Of a stretch of 64,000 bases of DNA, positions 8,593 to 18,226 are shown one piece after another (the first letter of the stretch is position 1; each line of letters starts with the position of its first letter). A program made the position numbers and the translations under genes. The notes beneath the pieces were generated by a model, which was not told the DNA's origin, made no database searches, and saw only the letters and a list, made by a program, of their open reading frames with translations. The stretch comes from Streptomyces sp. CG1 (GTDB taxonomy: Bacteria > Actinomycetota > Actinomycetes > Streptomycetales > Streptomycetaceae). The stretch is from NCBI RefSeq assembly GCF_041080625.1, contig NZ_CP163518.1, positions 5,941,001-6,005,000 on the forward strand. Reading direction: 5' to 3'.

Positions 8593-10008
8593 TCATCCCG
8601 AGGTCATCCAGCGGTCGGGGCGGGCGTCCCGGCGGCCCGTACGGGATCTCTCCGCCTGGGCGTGCAGGAGCCGTGCGGCCTCCTGGGCGTCCCGCAGACG
8701 GGCCGTCACGGTCTTGTCGGCCCCGGTGTCCACATGGACGTCCGCGACCCGCCAGAGGCGCTGCCAGGGGCCCTGGCTCAGCCGCACGCTCTGCACCTTG
8801 GCGTGCGGGACCAGCGAGAGTCTGCGACGCAGCAGGCCGTGCCGGGTGGCGAACACCGTGTCGGTGACCGTGAGACGGTGCCCGCGCCACCACACCGGCA
8901 CGCACCAGCGGGCCCGCCGCGGCGGGCGGGCCAGCTCCTGCGGCACGGTCACGCCGTGCAGCACGCGCGCGACGACCGACTCGGCGATCGGGCGCGGGGC
9001 GACCGGCACCAGCACCGAGTTCGCGGACCCGGCCACGTCCAGTTCCACCCGCACCCAGCCGAGCCGCCGCCACAGCAGCGGCTCCACGAACCGCACGGTC
9101 TGCACCCGGCCGGGCGGGACCGTCTCGTGCATACGGTCGAGCAGCCCGTGGTCGATGCGCAGTCCGTCCGGTGACTCGCTCACCTTCCAGTCGAACTCGC
9201 CGGCGAACCGCCCCGCGCTGCTCGCGCCGGCCGCGCCGAACAGCGGGAGCGCGGTGGCGAGGACCGTCCACAGGTTGTGGGTGGTGAGCCACAGCACGGT
9301 CGGTACGACGAGCGCGGCGCACAGCGAGCCCCAGACGGCGCCCGTCAGCACCAGGGAGAGCGCCAGTGCCCGTGGGGGCACGCGCATGAGCTCGTGCGCC
9401 GGCGCCTCACCGACTTCACGCGCCGTCTCGGGCGCGAAACCCGCGGCGCGCGCGAGTAGCTCCGCGCGCAGGGCGCGCGCCTCCTGCTCGCCCAGGAACG
9501 CGAGTTCGTCCTTGTCATCCGTGCCCACGACGTCGATCCGCAGTTTCGCGACGCCCGCCACGCGCGCGAGGAGGGGACGCGAGACGTCCACGGCCTGGAT
9601 GCGCTCCAGCCGGATGTGCGCGGTGCGCCGGAACAACAGGCCGGTCCGGATGCGCAGTTCGGTGTCGGTGACCGCGTAGTGCGTGAACCACCAGGACAGG
9701 AAGCCGTAGAGGCCGGCCACCGGTACCAGTACCGCGAGGCCGAGCAGCAGCACGGTGGTGGTCAGCCGCGCCAGCTGCTGCTGCGCTCCGTCCGGGTCGT
9801 GCACGGCCCATCCGGCGAGTACGGCGATCGGCGCCCACGCCCGCCGGAAGGGCGTGACGGGATGCAGCCGGCGCTCGGTCAGGGCCGCGCGCCCCTCAGC
9901 GCCACTGGCGCCAGCTATGCCGTCCGTGTCGTCTGTGTCGTCCGCGCGGTCTGCGGCAGCCGTGTCGGCTGCGGCGCCCGGGGCGCCGCCGTGGTCCCGG
10001 GGTGTCAC
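8593..10008 (-). CDS. PH domain-containing membrane protein (YdbT-like, bPH2 repeats)
   Basis: 471 aa from the GTG at 10008. A low-complexity Ala/Asp N-terminus precedes two hydrophobic pairs (about 60-100 and 220-260). After each comes a bacterial PH segment of the bPH2 type: [32 protein letters not shown] in the first, and a matching [33 protein letters not shown] further on, quoted here only as family landmarks. Its GTG overlaps the stop of the upstream PH gene (GTGA), so the two are an operon and probably partners. YdbS/YdbT-type pairs are widespread with unclear function. The frame continues upstream to 10908 only as an antisense shadow of nuoD. Confidence 0.85.
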   Translation of the reverse strand: MTPRDHGGAPGAAADTAAADRADDTDDTDGIAGASGAEGRAALTERRLHPVTPFRRAWAPIAVLAGWAVHDPDGAQQQLARLTTTVLLLGLAVLVPVAGLYGFLSWWFTHYAVTDTELRIRTGLLFRRTAHIRLERIQAVDVSRPLLARVAGVAKLRIDVVGTDDKDELAFLGEQEARALRAELLARAAGFAPETAREVGEAPAHELMRVPPRALALSLVLTGAVWGSLCAALVVPTVLWLTTHNLWTVLATALPLFGAAGASSAGRFAGEFDWKVSESPDGLRIDHGLLDRMHETVPPGRVQTVRFVEPLLWRRLGWVRVELDVAGSANSVLVPVAPRPIAESVVARVLHGVTVPQELARPPRRARWCVPVWWRGHRLTVTDTVFATRHGLLRRRLSLVPHAKVQSVRLSQGPWQRLWRVADVHVDTGADKTVTARLRDAQEAARLLHAQAERSRTGRRDARPDRWMTSG

Positions 10009-10508
10009 AGGCCCGCCGATCGCGCCTCGCCCAGCTCGGTGAGCCGGTCGCGCAAACGCTCCGCCTCGGCCGGGGCCAGGCCGGGAATGGTGGCGTCGGT
10101 CGCGGCGGCCGCCGTGTGCAGCTGCACGGTCGCCAGCCCGAAGCGCCGCTCGATGGGCCCGGAGGTGACCTCCACCAGCTGCATCCGCCCGTACGGCACC
10201 ACCGTCTCCTCGCGCCACAGGACACCGCGGCTGATCAGCAGGTCGTCCGCGCGCTCGGCATACCGCCACGAGCGCCAGTTGCGCTCCAGGAGTCTCCAGC
10301 ACAAGGCCGCGAAGGCCAGTGGCAGCAGCGCGAAGCCCGCCCACACAGGGCCCACGAGCAGGCCCAGCAGCACTGCCGTGGCGACCGCGAGCAGCGCCGC
10401 CCCCACGACCACGAGCAGCCGGCGCACCCGCAACAGAGCGGGCTGCAGCCCGCGCCACACCAGTTCGGCCCCCGGTATCCCGGTCTCCTCCGGGCTCCCC
10501 GTCTCCAT
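10005..10508 (-). CDS. PH domain-containing membrane protein (YdbS-like)
   Basis: 167 aa. Two adjacent hydrophobic segments (about residues 38-75) are followed by one bPH2 domain containing [20 protein letters not shown] and [18 protein letters not shown]. It is the first gene of a two-gene operon, with its stop overlapping the GTG of the larger YdbT-like gene. The start at 10508 is 31 nt from the divergent nuoD start. The role is unknown; in Bacillus the YdbS/YdbT pair has been linked to bacteriocin resistance, which I do not extend to this case. Confidence 0.85.
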   Translation of the reverse strand: METGSPEETGIPGAELVWRGLQPALLRVRRLLVVVGAALLAVATAVLLGLLVGPVWAGFALLPLAFAALCWRLLERNWRSWRYAERADDLLISRGVLWREETVVPYGRMQLVEVTSGPIERRFGLATVQLHTAAAATDATIPGLAPAEAERLRDRLTELGEARSAGL

Positions 10509-10539
10509 GGGCCCAGCGTACGTAGGGGAGACTGGGGCC

Positions 10540-11691
10540 ATGACTCCTACGACGGAGACCACGGTCGGGATCGGCGGTGCCGCGGAGAGCACCGACATGG
10601 TGCTCAACATCGGGCCCCAGCACCCGTCCACGCACGGCGTGCTGCGGCTCAGGCTCGTGCTGGACGGGGAGCGCATCGTGCACGCGGAGCCGGTGATCGG
10701 CTATATGCACCGCGGCGCCGAGAAGCTCTTCGAGGCGCGCGACTACCGGCAGATCATCGTGCTCGCCAACCGCCACGACTGGCTGTCGGCGTTCTCGAAC
10801 GAGCTGGGTGTGGTCCTCGCCGTGGAGCGGATGCTCGGCATGGAGGTGCCCGAGCGGGCGGTGTGGACGCGCACGCTGCTCGCCGAGCTGAACCGCGTGC
10901 TGAACCACCTGATGTTCCTAGGCTCCTATCCGCTGGAGCTGGGCGGCATCACCCCGGTGTTCTATGCGTTCCGTGAGCGCGAAGTGCTCCAGAACGTCAT
11001 GGAGGAGGTCTCCGGCGGCCGTATGCACTACATGTTCAACCGTGTCGGCGGCCTCAAGGAGGACCTGCCGGCCGGCTGGACCGCACGCGCGCGTGCCGCC
11101 GTGGCCGCCGTGCGCTCGCGCATGGACGTCTTCGACGACCTGGTGCTCGGCAACGAGATCTTCCGGGGGCGCACGCGCGGAGTGGGCGCGATGACGCCGG
11201 AGACCGTGCACGCCTACGGCGTGAGCGGGCCCATCGCGCGCGCCTCGGGCGTCGACTTCGACCTGCGTCGTGACGAGCCGTACCTGGCGTACGGCGATCT
11301 CCAGGACACCCTGAAGGTCGTCACCCGCAGCGAGGGCGACTGCCTCGCCCGCTTCGAGGTGCTCCTGGCGCAGACCCACAACGCGCTCGGCCTCGCCGAC
11401 GCCTGCCTGGACCGGCTCGCCGAGCTGCCGCCCGGGCCGATCAACCAGCGGCTGCCGAAGGTGCTGAAGGCCCCTGAGGGGCACACGTACGCGTGGACCG
11501 AGAACCCGCTCGGCATCAACGGCTACTACCTGGTCAGCAAGGGCGAGAAGACGCCGTACCGGCTGAAGCTGCGCTCCGCGTCGTACAACAACATCCAGGC
11601 GCTGACCGAGCTGCTGCCCGGGACGCTGGTGGCGGACATGGTGGCGATCCTGGGCTCGATGTTCTTCGTGGTCGGCGACATCGACAAATAG
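10540..11691 (+). CDS. nuoD2: orphan NADH-quinone oxidoreductase subunit D (NuoD2 type)
   Basis: 383 aa, slightly shorter than the roughly 420-440 aa of the NuoD encoded in nuo operons. The 49-kDa subunit motif GPQHPSTHG is at about residue 26, followed by [24 protein letters not shown] and a normal C-terminus ([12 protein letters not shown]). No other complex I gene is nearby, so it is a paralogue outside the nuo operon; in S. coelicolor such a copy is called NuoD2. It converges on a MidA-type methyltransferase gene, a pairing that may matter (see findings). Confidence 0.88.
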   Translation: MTPTTETTVGIGGAAESTDMVLNIGPQHPSTHGVLRLRLVLDGERIVHAEPVIGYMHRGAEKLFEARDYRQIIVLANRHDWLSAFSNELGVVLAVERMLGMEVPERAVWTRTLLAELNRVLNHLMFLGSYPLELGGITPVFYAFREREVLQNVMEEVSGGRMHYMFNRVGGLKEDLPAGWTARARAAVAAVRSRMDVFDDLVLGNEIFRGRTRGVGAMTPETVHAYGVSGPIARASGVDFDLRRDEPYLAYGDLQDTLKVVTRSEGDCLARFEVLLAQTHNALGLADACLDRLAELPPGPINQRLPKVLKAPEGHTYAWTENPLGINGYYLVSKGEKTPYRLKLRSASYNNIQALTELLPGTLVADMVAILGSMFFVVGDIDK

Positions 11692-11724
11692 GGCGGCCAG
11701 GGCGACTGCGGGAAACCGGCCGGC

Positions 11725-13017
11725 TCAGGCGAGCGGGTCCGGAATTCCAACCGGCTGGACCAGCCAGCCGAAGTCGCCGAGACCGCCCGGGGCGGTGAGT
11801 TCGGCGGCTTCGCCGGCGCTCGCGAGGGCGCGCACATAGGCGGAGGGGTCCGTGGTGGCCAGCGCGAGCGGGGGGCGTGCGCCGGTGATGCTCAGGGCGC
11901 GCAGAGCAGCGCGTTGCGTGAGAAGGCGTGCGGGGGCCAGCGTGCGCGCTGTGCCGTGGGGGGTCTGCGCCGCGCCGGGGGGCGTGCACGCCGGACTCTG
12001 TGCCGCTCCCGGGGGTGTCCGTGCCTCCCTCTGCGGGGTGCGAGCCCTGCCCGACGACGGGTCGGGCGCGTCGGAGGTGATGCGCGTCGTGTTCTGCAGA
12101 TCGCGCGCCGTATCCGCGCGCCCGCGCGTCGCGTCGAGAGCCGTGCGCGCTGTGTCCCAGGGCGCGCACGAGCCCGTGCGTGACCTGGGAGCAGCCGCGC
12201 ACGCGTCCAGTGCGACGTGCGCCGTGATGTCGCACGACCCGTCCGGTACGGGCGCCGTCTCGCGCCCCTCCCTGAAGCCGGTGAGCGTCCCGAACGTGGG
12301 GCGCGTGTCGACGGTGTGCGCGTAGTCCACGGCCACCGCGAGCCCGCGCACCACCCGGTCCACCGCCGACGCCCACGCCAGGTCCCGGGGCAGCCCGATC
12401 TCCGCGCGCAGCCCCTCCTCGGCCGGCAGCGGCCACCACCGGGCGAGCCAGTCCGCCTCCGCGCCGGTCACCGGCTCTCCGAGCCGCTCGGTGCCGTCAT
12501 CGGCGACGAGGACCAGCCGGGGCACGCCCGCGGGGTCGACCTCGGCGATCTCCACGGGCACGTTGTCCAGCCACTCGTTGGCGAACAGCAGTCCTGTGAC
12601 GGCGGCCGGGGGCGTGTCCTGCCAGGTGATCCGTTCGTCCAGTTCGGCCGGGCGGCCGGCGAGTTCGACGGCGTACGCGCGCGTGCGGGCGGCCAGGTCG
12701 GCCGGCAGGGCGGCCAGGACTCCGGTGACCAGCTCGCCGCGCCCCGCACCCATGTCGACGAAGTCCAGCGCCGAGGGCCGTCCCAGCGCCTCGTCGACCC
12801 GGCACAGCAGCCGGGCCACGGCCTGCGCGAACAGCGGGGAGGCGTGCACGGACGTACGGAAGTGGCCGGCCGGACCCTCCGGGCGGCGGTAGAAGCCGCC
12901 GGGTCCGTACAGCGCTGCCTCGGTCGCCGCACGCCAGCCGCGCAGGCCGGGTCGGGCGTGGGCGTCGTGCCCGGTGCCGCCGGGCCGTTCCGCTTCCGGT
13001 GCCGTCTCATCCGTCAC
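11725..13017 (-). CDS. SAM-dependent methyltransferase, MidA/NDUFAF7 type (DUF185)
   Basis: 430 aa. A substrate-side N-terminus ([19 protein letters not shown]) precedes the SAM-binding loop [16 protein letters not shown] and the family landmark [12 protein letters not shown]. The C-terminus returns to conserved sequence from about residue 355. Between about 265 and 350 is a Pro/Thr/Ala/Arg-rich low-complexity insert with repeated PPGAAQ. The eukaryotic homologue NDUFAF7 methylates an arginine in the NuoD homologue NDUFS2. This gene is convergent with nuoD2, 33 nt apart. The insert is unusual and probably a loop expansion. Confidence 0.82.
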   Translation of the reverse strand: MTDETAPEAERPGGTGHDAHARPGLRGWRAATEAALYGPGGFYRRPEGPAGHFRTSVHASPLFAQAVARLLCRVDEALGRPSALDFVDMGAGRGELVTGVLAALPADLAARTRAYAVELAGRPAELDERITWQDTPPAAVTGLLFANEWLDNVPVEIAEVDPAGVPRLVLVADDGTERLGEPVTGAEADWLARWWPLPAEEGLRAEIGLPRDLAWASAVDRVVRGLAVAVDYAHTVDTRPTFGTLTGFREGRETAPVPDGSCDITAHVALDACAAAPRSRTGSCAPWDTARTALDATRGRADTARDLQNTTRITSDAPDPSSGRARTPQREARTPPGAAQSPACTPPGAAQTPHGTARTLAPARLLTQRAALRALSITGARPPLALATTDPSAYVRALASAGEAAELTAPGGLGDFGWLVQPVGIPDPLA

Positions 13018-13122
13018 CGGAACAGACTAGGCGCACAGATGATCACTTCCTCCACCTTGCGGAGTACGCGTGCCGGGTGGGGATCGGCCCTCCGGTTGAC
13101 CCCTGCACGCATCCGGTTTCCC

Positions 13123-13128
13123 TACTCT
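13123..13128 (+). promoter_or_regulatory. candidate -10 of the sensor kinase gene (leaderless)
   Basis: TACTCT ends 7 nt before the GTG at 13136, placing the transcript start on the start codon. No Shine-Dalgarno is present. Confidence 0.4.
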
Positions 13129-13135
13129 GGGTTAC

Positions 13136-14341
13136 GTGCAGCGCCTCTACGACTTCCTCCGCCGCCACCCGACCTGGGTCGACACCTTCTGGGCCGTCAC
13201 CCTGCTCGGGCTGTCCGGCCTGAGCGTGGTCAATCTGAACGGGGCGCCGGGACACCACGGATCGGTCGTCGCAGCGATGACCGTGTCCGTCGTCCTGTGC
13301 GTCGTCGTCGCGCTGCGCCGCCGTTACCCGGAGCCGATGCTGCTGGTCGCGTGCGCGACCGGGCTGGCCCAGCTGGTCCTGGACGTGGGGACGACCCTCG
13401 CCGACTTCGCGATGCTGGTGATCACGTACACCGTCGCGGCGATCGGTTCCCGCTGGGCCTCCCGGCTCGCCCTCGCCGTCAGCCTCGTCGCGGCGACCGT
13501 CGCGCAGATGCGCTGGCCGACGCCGCACTCCAGCTTCGCCGGGCAGATCGCCATCACCGTCTTCCAGACGGTGCCCTTCGCGCTCGCCTGGGTGCTCGGT
13601 GACTCCATGCGCACCCGGCGTGCCTACTTCGCCCAGCTGGAGGAGCGCGCGGCGCGCCTGGAGAAGGAGCGCGAGGCGCAGTCGAAGGTCGCGGTGGCCG
13701 CGGAACGCGCCCGGATCGCACGCGAGCTGCATGACGTCGTCGCGCACAATGTGTCGGTGATGGTGGTGCAGGCCGACGGCGCGGCCTACGTCCTCGACAC
13801 GGCCCCCGACCAGGCCAAGAAGGCCCTGGAGACGATCTCCTCCACCGGCCGTCAGGCACTCGCCGAGATGCGCCGCCTGCTGGGCGTGCTGCGCACCGGC
13901 GAGCACCAGGAGAGCGGGGAGTACGTCCCCCAGCCCGACGTGGAGCAGATCGACGACCTCATCGAGAAGTGCCGCACCTCCGGCCTCCCCGTCGACTTCA
14001 AGGTCGAGGGCACCCCGCGCCCGCTGCCCAGCGGTGTGGAGCTGACCGCGTACCGGATCGTGCAGGAGGCGCTCACCAACACCCGCAAGCACGGCGGACC
14101 CAACGCGGGCGCGAGCGTGCGGCTGGTCTACTTCGACGACGGGCTCGGCCTGCTCATCGAGGACGACGGCAAGGGCGCTCCGCACGAGCTGTACGAGGAG
14201 GGCGGCGCGGACGGCCAGGGGCATGGCCTGATCGGTATGCGCGAGCGGGTCGGTATGGTCGGCGGCACGCTGGACGCCGGCCCGCGTCCGGGCGGAGGAT
14301 TCCGCATCAGCGCCCTGCTCCCGCTCAAACCGGCGCACTGA
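13136..14341 (+). CDS. two-component sensor histidine kinase (NarL/DesK-like, HisKA_3)
   Basis: 401 aa. The N-terminal 155 residues carry about five hydrophobic segments with almost no extracellular loop, as in intramembrane-sensing kinases. A coiled-coil linker follows. The dimerisation/phosphoacceptor box is ERARIARELHDVVAHN with His199. The HATPase_c domain shows an N box (VQEALTNTRKH) and the G boxes (LIEDDGKG, GLIGMRERVG). It phosphorylates the response regulator encoded 81 nt downstream. The GTG start is the only sensible one and is preceded by a leaderless-type -10. Confidence 0.9.
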   Translation: MQRLYDFLRRHPTWVDTFWAVTLLGLSGLSVVNLNGAPGHHGSVVAAMTVSVVLCVVVALRRRYPEPMLLVACATGLAQLVLDVGTTLADFAMLVITYTVAAIGSRWASRLALAVSLVAATVAQMRWPTPHSSFAGQIAITVFQTVPFALAWVLGDSMRTRRAYFAQLEERAARLEKEREAQSKVAVAAERARIARELHDVVAHNVSVMVVQADGAAYVLDTAPDQAKKALETISSTGRQALAEMRRLLGVLRTGEHQESGEYVPQPDVEQIDDLIEKCRTSGLPVDFKVEGTPRPLPSGVELTAYRIVQEALTNTRKHGGPNAGASVRLVYFDDGLGLLIEDDGKGAPHELYEEGGADGQGHGLIGMRERVGMVGGTLDAGPRPGGGFRISALLPLKPAH

Positions 14342-14361
14342 CGCGGCCGTACGCCCCCTGT

Positions 14362-14373
14362 TGACACCTGTCA
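14362..14373 (+). promoter_or_regulatory. short palindrome before the response regulator gene
   Basis: TGACA-CC-TGTCA is a perfect 12-bp dyad, and its left half is part of a consensus TTGACA. No matching -10 is evident 17-18 nt downstream. It may be an operator or chance. Confidence 0.2.
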
Positions 14374-14422
14374 CACCCCCGGTCCTGAAGCACCACCGCC
14401 CGCCCCCGACGAAAGAGGCCCG

Positions 14423-15094
14423 ATGACGATCCGTGTGATGCTCGTCGACGACCAGGTGCTGCTGCGCACCGGGTTCCGGATGGTGCTCGCCGCCCAGCCG
14501 GACATGGAGGTCGTCGCGGAGGCGGGCGACGGTGTCGAGGCCCTGCAGGTGCTGCGGTCCACGGACGTCGACGTCGTCCTGATGGACGTCCGTATGCCGA
14601 AGCTGGACGGCGTGGAGACCACCCGGCGGATCTGCGCCGAGCCCGACCCGCCCAAGGTGCTGATTCTGACCACGTTCGACCTGGACGAGTACGCCTTCTC
14701 CGGGCTGAAGGCGGGCGCCTCCGGCTTCATGCTCAAGGACGTACCGCCCGGTGACCTGCTGGCCGCGATCCGCGCGGTGCACAGCGGCGACGCGGTCGTG
14801 GCGCCGTCCACCACCCGGCGCCTGCTGGACCGCTTCGCGCCGATGCTGCCCTCCGCCGGCAAGGAGCCGCAGCACAAGGAGCTGGAGCGGCTCACCGACC
14901 GGGAGCGCGAGGTGATGGTGCTGGTCGCGCAGGGTCTGTCCAACGGCGAGATCGCGGCCCGGCTGGTGCTGAGCGAGGCGACGGTCAAGACCCACGTGGG
15001 CCGCATCCTGACCAAGCTCGGCCTGCGCGACCGGGTGCAGGTCGTGGTACTGGCCTACGAGACGGGCCTGGTCCGCGCGGGCGGACACGGCTGA
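14423..15094 (+). CDS. NarL/FixJ-family response regulator
   Basis: 223 aa. The receiver domain has the acidic pair DD (9-10), phosphoacceptor Asp55 in VVLMDVRMP, the Thr in LILTTFD and Lys in FMLKDVPPG. The C-terminal LuxR-type HTH is LTDREREVMVLVAQGLSNGE followed by SEATVKTHVGRILTKLGLRDR. It pairs with the upstream kinase; a Shine-Dalgarno (AAAGAGG) precedes the ATG. The target genes are unknown. Confidence 0.92.
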   Translation: MTIRVMLVDDQVLLRTGFRMVLAAQPDMEVVAEAGDGVEALQVLRSTDVDVVLMDVRMPKLDGVETTRRICAEPDPPKVLILTTFDLDEYAFSGLKAGASGFMLKDVPPGDLLAAIRAVHSGDAVVAPSTTRRLLDRFAPMLPSAGKEPQHKELERLTDREREVMVLVAQGLSNGEIAARLVLSEATVKTHVGRILTKLGLRDRVQVVVLAYETGLVRAGGHG

Positions 15095-15305
15095 GACCGG
15101 CCGCGGCGAGGAGCCCTCGGTACCCCTGTTACGACGGTTGAGGCCGGCTCGGCGAGCCGCCGGCGCATGCCCTCGCCGCCCCCCACGGCCGCGCCGCCCC
15201 CTCCGAGGCGTCACCGCGGCCCCCACCGCCACGGCCGAGGCCCGCAGCGAGGTGCCGGCGCACCCCTCCGCCACCACAGCCGAACCCGCCCCGGCGAGGC
15301 CCCCG

Positions 15306-16448
15306 TCAGCGCAAGACGCCCTCGATGAAGTCGCTGCCCAGCCGGGCCACCGCTGTCAGATCCAGCTGGTGCTGGACGTAGCGGCCGCGGCGGCAGTTGG
15401 TGATCAGGCCCGCCTTCTTCAGGACCGCGAGGTGCCGGGATATCTCGGGCGCCGACATGCCGTGCGCCTCGGCCAGTTCGCTCGTGGTGTGCGGGGCGCG
15501 GGCCAGATGGCGGCACAGCCGCATCCGCACCGGGTGGGCCAGCGCCTCCATGCGGCGGGTGAGCTGCTCCACGGACGGGGCCTGCGGGCGGGAGCCGCTC
15601 GCGGGATAGGAGATCGACGGCTGCCAGCCGAACCGGTGCAGGACCAGGAGATGCGGCCAGCCGAGGCTGGTCGGCATCAGGACCAGGCCGCCGTCGCCCG
15701 TGGCGGTGCGGCCCACCGAGAGCTTGTCGACTGTGATGAGCGCGGCCTCCTCGTCCAGCGAGACGGCCTGGGAGAGGGACGCGAGGGCTTCGGCGAGACC
15801 CGCGCGGCGCAGCAGCTCGGTCTTGTGCCGGGCGTCCGCGGCGAGCTGCGGCTGGACCCGGGCCCAGGTGTCGGCGAAGAACGCCTCGTCGCAGTCGAGC
15901 ATCAGCTGCCGGAACCAGGCGCGGACCACCGGCGGGTCCTCCAGCAGCCGGTGTGTGAACCGCTCCTGCACGGCACCGCGCGCGGCGGCCAGTTCCAGGG
16001 AGCGACGGCGCAGCTCGGGGTCGCCGAGCGGGCCCGGGGTCTCGACGTCGTAGCGCAGCTGGCAGGTGAACTCCAGGGCGGCGCTGACGAACTGTTCGTC
16101 CGTCAGTTTGTCCAGCAGGTCCAGGTCCTCCGCGAGCGTGGCACCGGGGAGCGTGCGGCCGCCGGGGATGCCCGCGAACGGGGCGAAGACGTCCGAGAAC
16201 GTCGTACGCCACAGGAAGTCCGCCTCGCACAGCCGGTCGGCCAGGCAGGGGTCCAGCCGGGACGAGACGGCTGTCGCCCAGCCCTGGAGACCGGGGTGGT
16301 GACCGGGCTCGCTGAGGGCGTGCAGGGCCATCCCCAGTTCCGCCAGCGGGGAGGGCACGACGGAGACCCTTCCCCACCTCTCGGCTTCACTCGAGCCGGG
16401 GGCACCCCCACCGGCGGCGAGTCCGGTGATGTCGATGGTCACGCTCAT
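15306..16448 (-). CDS. ArsR-type winged-helix regulator with DUF5937 domain
   Basis: 380 aa from the ATG at 16448 (MSVTID). The N-terminal about 280 residues resemble the DUF5937 module seen in many Streptomyces regulators and probably sense a ligand. The C-terminal winged helix is of ArsR type: RRMEALAHPVRMRLCRHLAR, then the recognition region TTSELAEAHGMSAPEISRHL and a wing GLITNCRRGRYVQHQLD. No metal-binding CxC motif is visible, so it is unlikely to be a metal sensor. A 31-bp palindrome 36 nt upstream is the likely operator. The 68-aa ORF is transcribed divergently. Confidence 0.82.
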   Translation of the reverse strand: MSVTIDITGLAAGGGAPGSSEAERWGRVSVVPSPLAELGMALHALSEPGHHPGLQGWATAVSSRLDPCLADRLCEADFLWRTTFSDVFAPFAGIPGGRTLPGATLAEDLDLLDKLTDEQFVSAALEFTCQLRYDVETPGPLGDPELRRRSLELAAARGAVQERFTHRLLEDPPVVRAWFRQLMLDCDEAFFADTWARVQPQLAADARHKTELLRRAGLAEALASLSQAVSLDEEAALITVDKLSVGRTATGDGGLVLMPTSLGWPHLLVLHRFGWQPSISYPASGSRPQAPSVEQLTRRMEALAHPVRMRLCRHLARAPHTTSELAEAHGMSAPEISRHLAVLKKAGLITNCRRGRYVQHQLDLTAVARLGSDFIEGVLR

Positions 16449-16483
16449 GCCCCCCATCGTGCACCCGGCCACTGACAGCGGCG

Positions 16484-16514
16484 CCGTGGATTGACGGCAG
16501 TCGTCAATCCACGG
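16484..16514. promoter_or_regulatory. perfect palindromic operator of the ArsR/DUF5937 regulator
   Basis: Two 13-bp arms, CCGTGGATTGACG and CGTCAATCCACGG, are perfect inverted repeats around a 5-nt centre (GCAGT). It lies between the divergent regulator and the 68-aa ORF. Size and position suggest an autoregulatory site for the regulator. Assignment is by position only. Confidence 0.65.
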
Positions 16515-16641
16515 GACAGCCGCCCTGGCCAGGAGCAGTCTGGAGGCACCGGGGCAGCCGCGGAGCCCGAAGGGTCACCGAGTGGTCGGTGGCCAGACCT
16601 GCCGGTCCTCGTCCCAAGACCTTCCGAGAAGGCGATCCGCC

Positions 16642-16848
16642 ATGAGCATCACCCAGCAGTACCTCCTCGACAGCTACCGCGCCCGCGTACTCGGCGAGCC
16701 GGAGCCGCCCGCGCCCGGTCGGCACGACGCCGACGTGGTCCGCGAAGTACGCGACCACCGGCGTTTCAACGCGGTTATCGCAGAGCGCCCGGCACGGGGG
16801 CGCGTGCGCTACGCCCTGCGCCGGTGGCTGCACCCGCGCGCCCTGTGA
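16642..16848 (+). CDS. 68-aa basic hypothetical protein
   Basis: A small protein (MSITQQYLLDSYRARVLGEP...) with a high Arg content and no signal peptide, membrane segment or known motif. I support it by the Shine-Dalgarno-like GAAGGCG 8 nt before the ATG, by its position divergent from the ArsR/DUF5937 gene across a strong operator, and by an amino-acid composition that is ordinary for a cytosolic protein. Its stop abuts the stop of the convergent aldolase gene exactly (16848/16849). It may be the regulated target; the function is unknown. Confidence 0.6.
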   Translation: MSITQQYLLDSYRARVLGEPEPPAPGRHDADVVREVRDHRRFNAVIAERPARGRVRYALRRWLHPRAL

Positions 16849-18006
16849 TCACGGCGCGGGCAGTCGGTCCACGAAGTCGGCCACGGCCGCGCGTACGTCG
16901 TCGGCCGTCCACTCCAGGCCCGCCGCACCGACCGTGACCTCGGTGAACGCCAGGGCCGGTCCGCCGCGGTCCCAGGAGCGTCCGAACAGACCCACCGAGG
17001 TCTCCTCCACCTGCCGTACCGCGGCCTCGGCCAGCACGTCGGGGTCGTACGGCAGCCAGACCCGGAACTCGTGGGTGTGCGGCACCTCCGGGTGGACGCG
17101 TGCCCAAGGGAGCCCGGCCGCGGCGAACCCCTCGCGCAGCGCGGCGGCCACCACGCGCGCGTGCCGTACATAGTCCGGCAGCCGGGGCAGCTCCGTCTCC
17201 AGCCCGGCGAGCGCCGCCAGCACCGTCGGGAACTGCTGGAAGACCATTCCGCCGTACCGGTGCCGCCAGGTCTTCGCCTCCTCGACCAGGGTCTTCGGGC
17301 CGGCGAGCGCGGCGCCGCCGAAGCCGCCGAGGGACTTGTAGAACGACACATAGACGGTGTCGGCGAGGCCGGCGATCTCGGCCAGGGGGCGGCCGAAGTG
17401 CTCGGTGGTCTCCCACAGGCGCGCGCCGTCGAAGTGCACCACCGCGTCGCGCTCCCGCGCCGCCTCCACGACCTCGGTCAGCTCCTCCCATGTGGGCAGC
17501 AGATAACCGGCGTCCCGGAGCGGCAGTTCCAGCATCAGCGCGCCGAACGGCTCGTCGAAGTCGCGTATCTCCGCGGCCGTGGGCAGCCGGGGCTCGCTCG
17601 TCACGTGTACCGGGCGCAGGCCGCTGACCTGGCTGAAGGCATTCCGTTCATGCACTTCCGGGTGGGCGAGGGGGTGCAGGGCGACGGTGGGGTTGCCGGT
17701 GCGGGCCGCCCAGCAGCGCAGCGCCACCTGTTGAGCCATCGTGCCGGTCGGGAAGAAGGCGGCGGCCTCCGTACCGAGCAGGCCGGCGACCCGCTCCTCC
17801 AGGGTGGCCACCACCTGGCCGCCGTACATGTCCGCCCGCTCGTCCAGGTCGTGGACCTGCGGAGCCGTCCGCGTCAGCCAGTCCAGCCGTTCCCGGATCG
17901 TGGCCTCGAAGACGGGGCGCCACAGCACGCGGCGCGCCACCCGCAGAGCGGCCAGGCGCCGCTCGTGCATCGATCGTTTCTCGTCCTGTTCCGCCGTGTC
18001 GCTCAT
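16849..18006 (-). CDS. threonine aldolase family PLP enzyme (beta-eliminating lyase)
   Basis: 385 aa from the ATG at 18006. It is a fold-type I PLP enzyme: FFPTGTMAQQVALR near residue 85, AVVHFDGARLWE with the cofactor-contacting Asp, and YVSFYKSLGGFGGAAL whose Lys is the expected Schiff-base residue. By family it cleaves L-threonine or allo-threonine to glycine and acetaldehyde, but the exact substrate is not readable. The long upstream extension to 18150 is rejected because it is Pro/Arg-rich and runs into the promoter region. Confidence 0.85.
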   Translation of the reverse strand: MSDTAEQDEKRSMHERRLAALRVARRVLWRPVFEATIRERLDWLTRTAPQVHDLDERADMYGGQVVATLEERVAGLLGTEAAAFFPTGTMAQQVALRCWAARTGNPTVALHPLAHPEVHERNAFSQVSGLRPVHVTSEPRLPTAAEIRDFDEPFGALMLELPLRDAGYLLPTWEELTEVVEAARERDAVVHFDGARLWETTEHFGRPLAEIAGLADTVYVSFYKSLGGFGGAALAGPKTLVEEAKTWRHRYGGMVFQQFPTVLAALAGLETELPRLPDYVRHARVVAAALREGFAAAGLPWARVHPEVPHTHEFRVWLPYDPDVLAEAAVRQVEETSVGLFGRSWDRGGPALAFTEVTVGAAGLEWTADDVRAAVADFVDRLPAP

Positions 18007-18226
18007 GCGCGCGATCATGCCCTGCCCCCGCAGGGCGGGGCACCGAAATTTCCGCGCGGCCGGTTGACCAGGGGGAGGCGCGCGAGTCCCCGCGCCACAA
18101 CGCTGCGACGGCGTGGTGAAACCCACAGCCTGTGGACGACCGATCCGCACCGGACCGAGATAGCGTTAACATGACGAGAAATCGTCCGGTACCCAGAGCG
18201 GACTGGAACGGGAAGGCCGCCGTCGC

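Noticed and set aside
10009..10908. upstream extension of the YdbT-like PH gene to 771 aa
   Set aside because: It would run through the first PH gene and antisense to nuoD. The GTG at 10008 with the GTGA overlap is the natural start.
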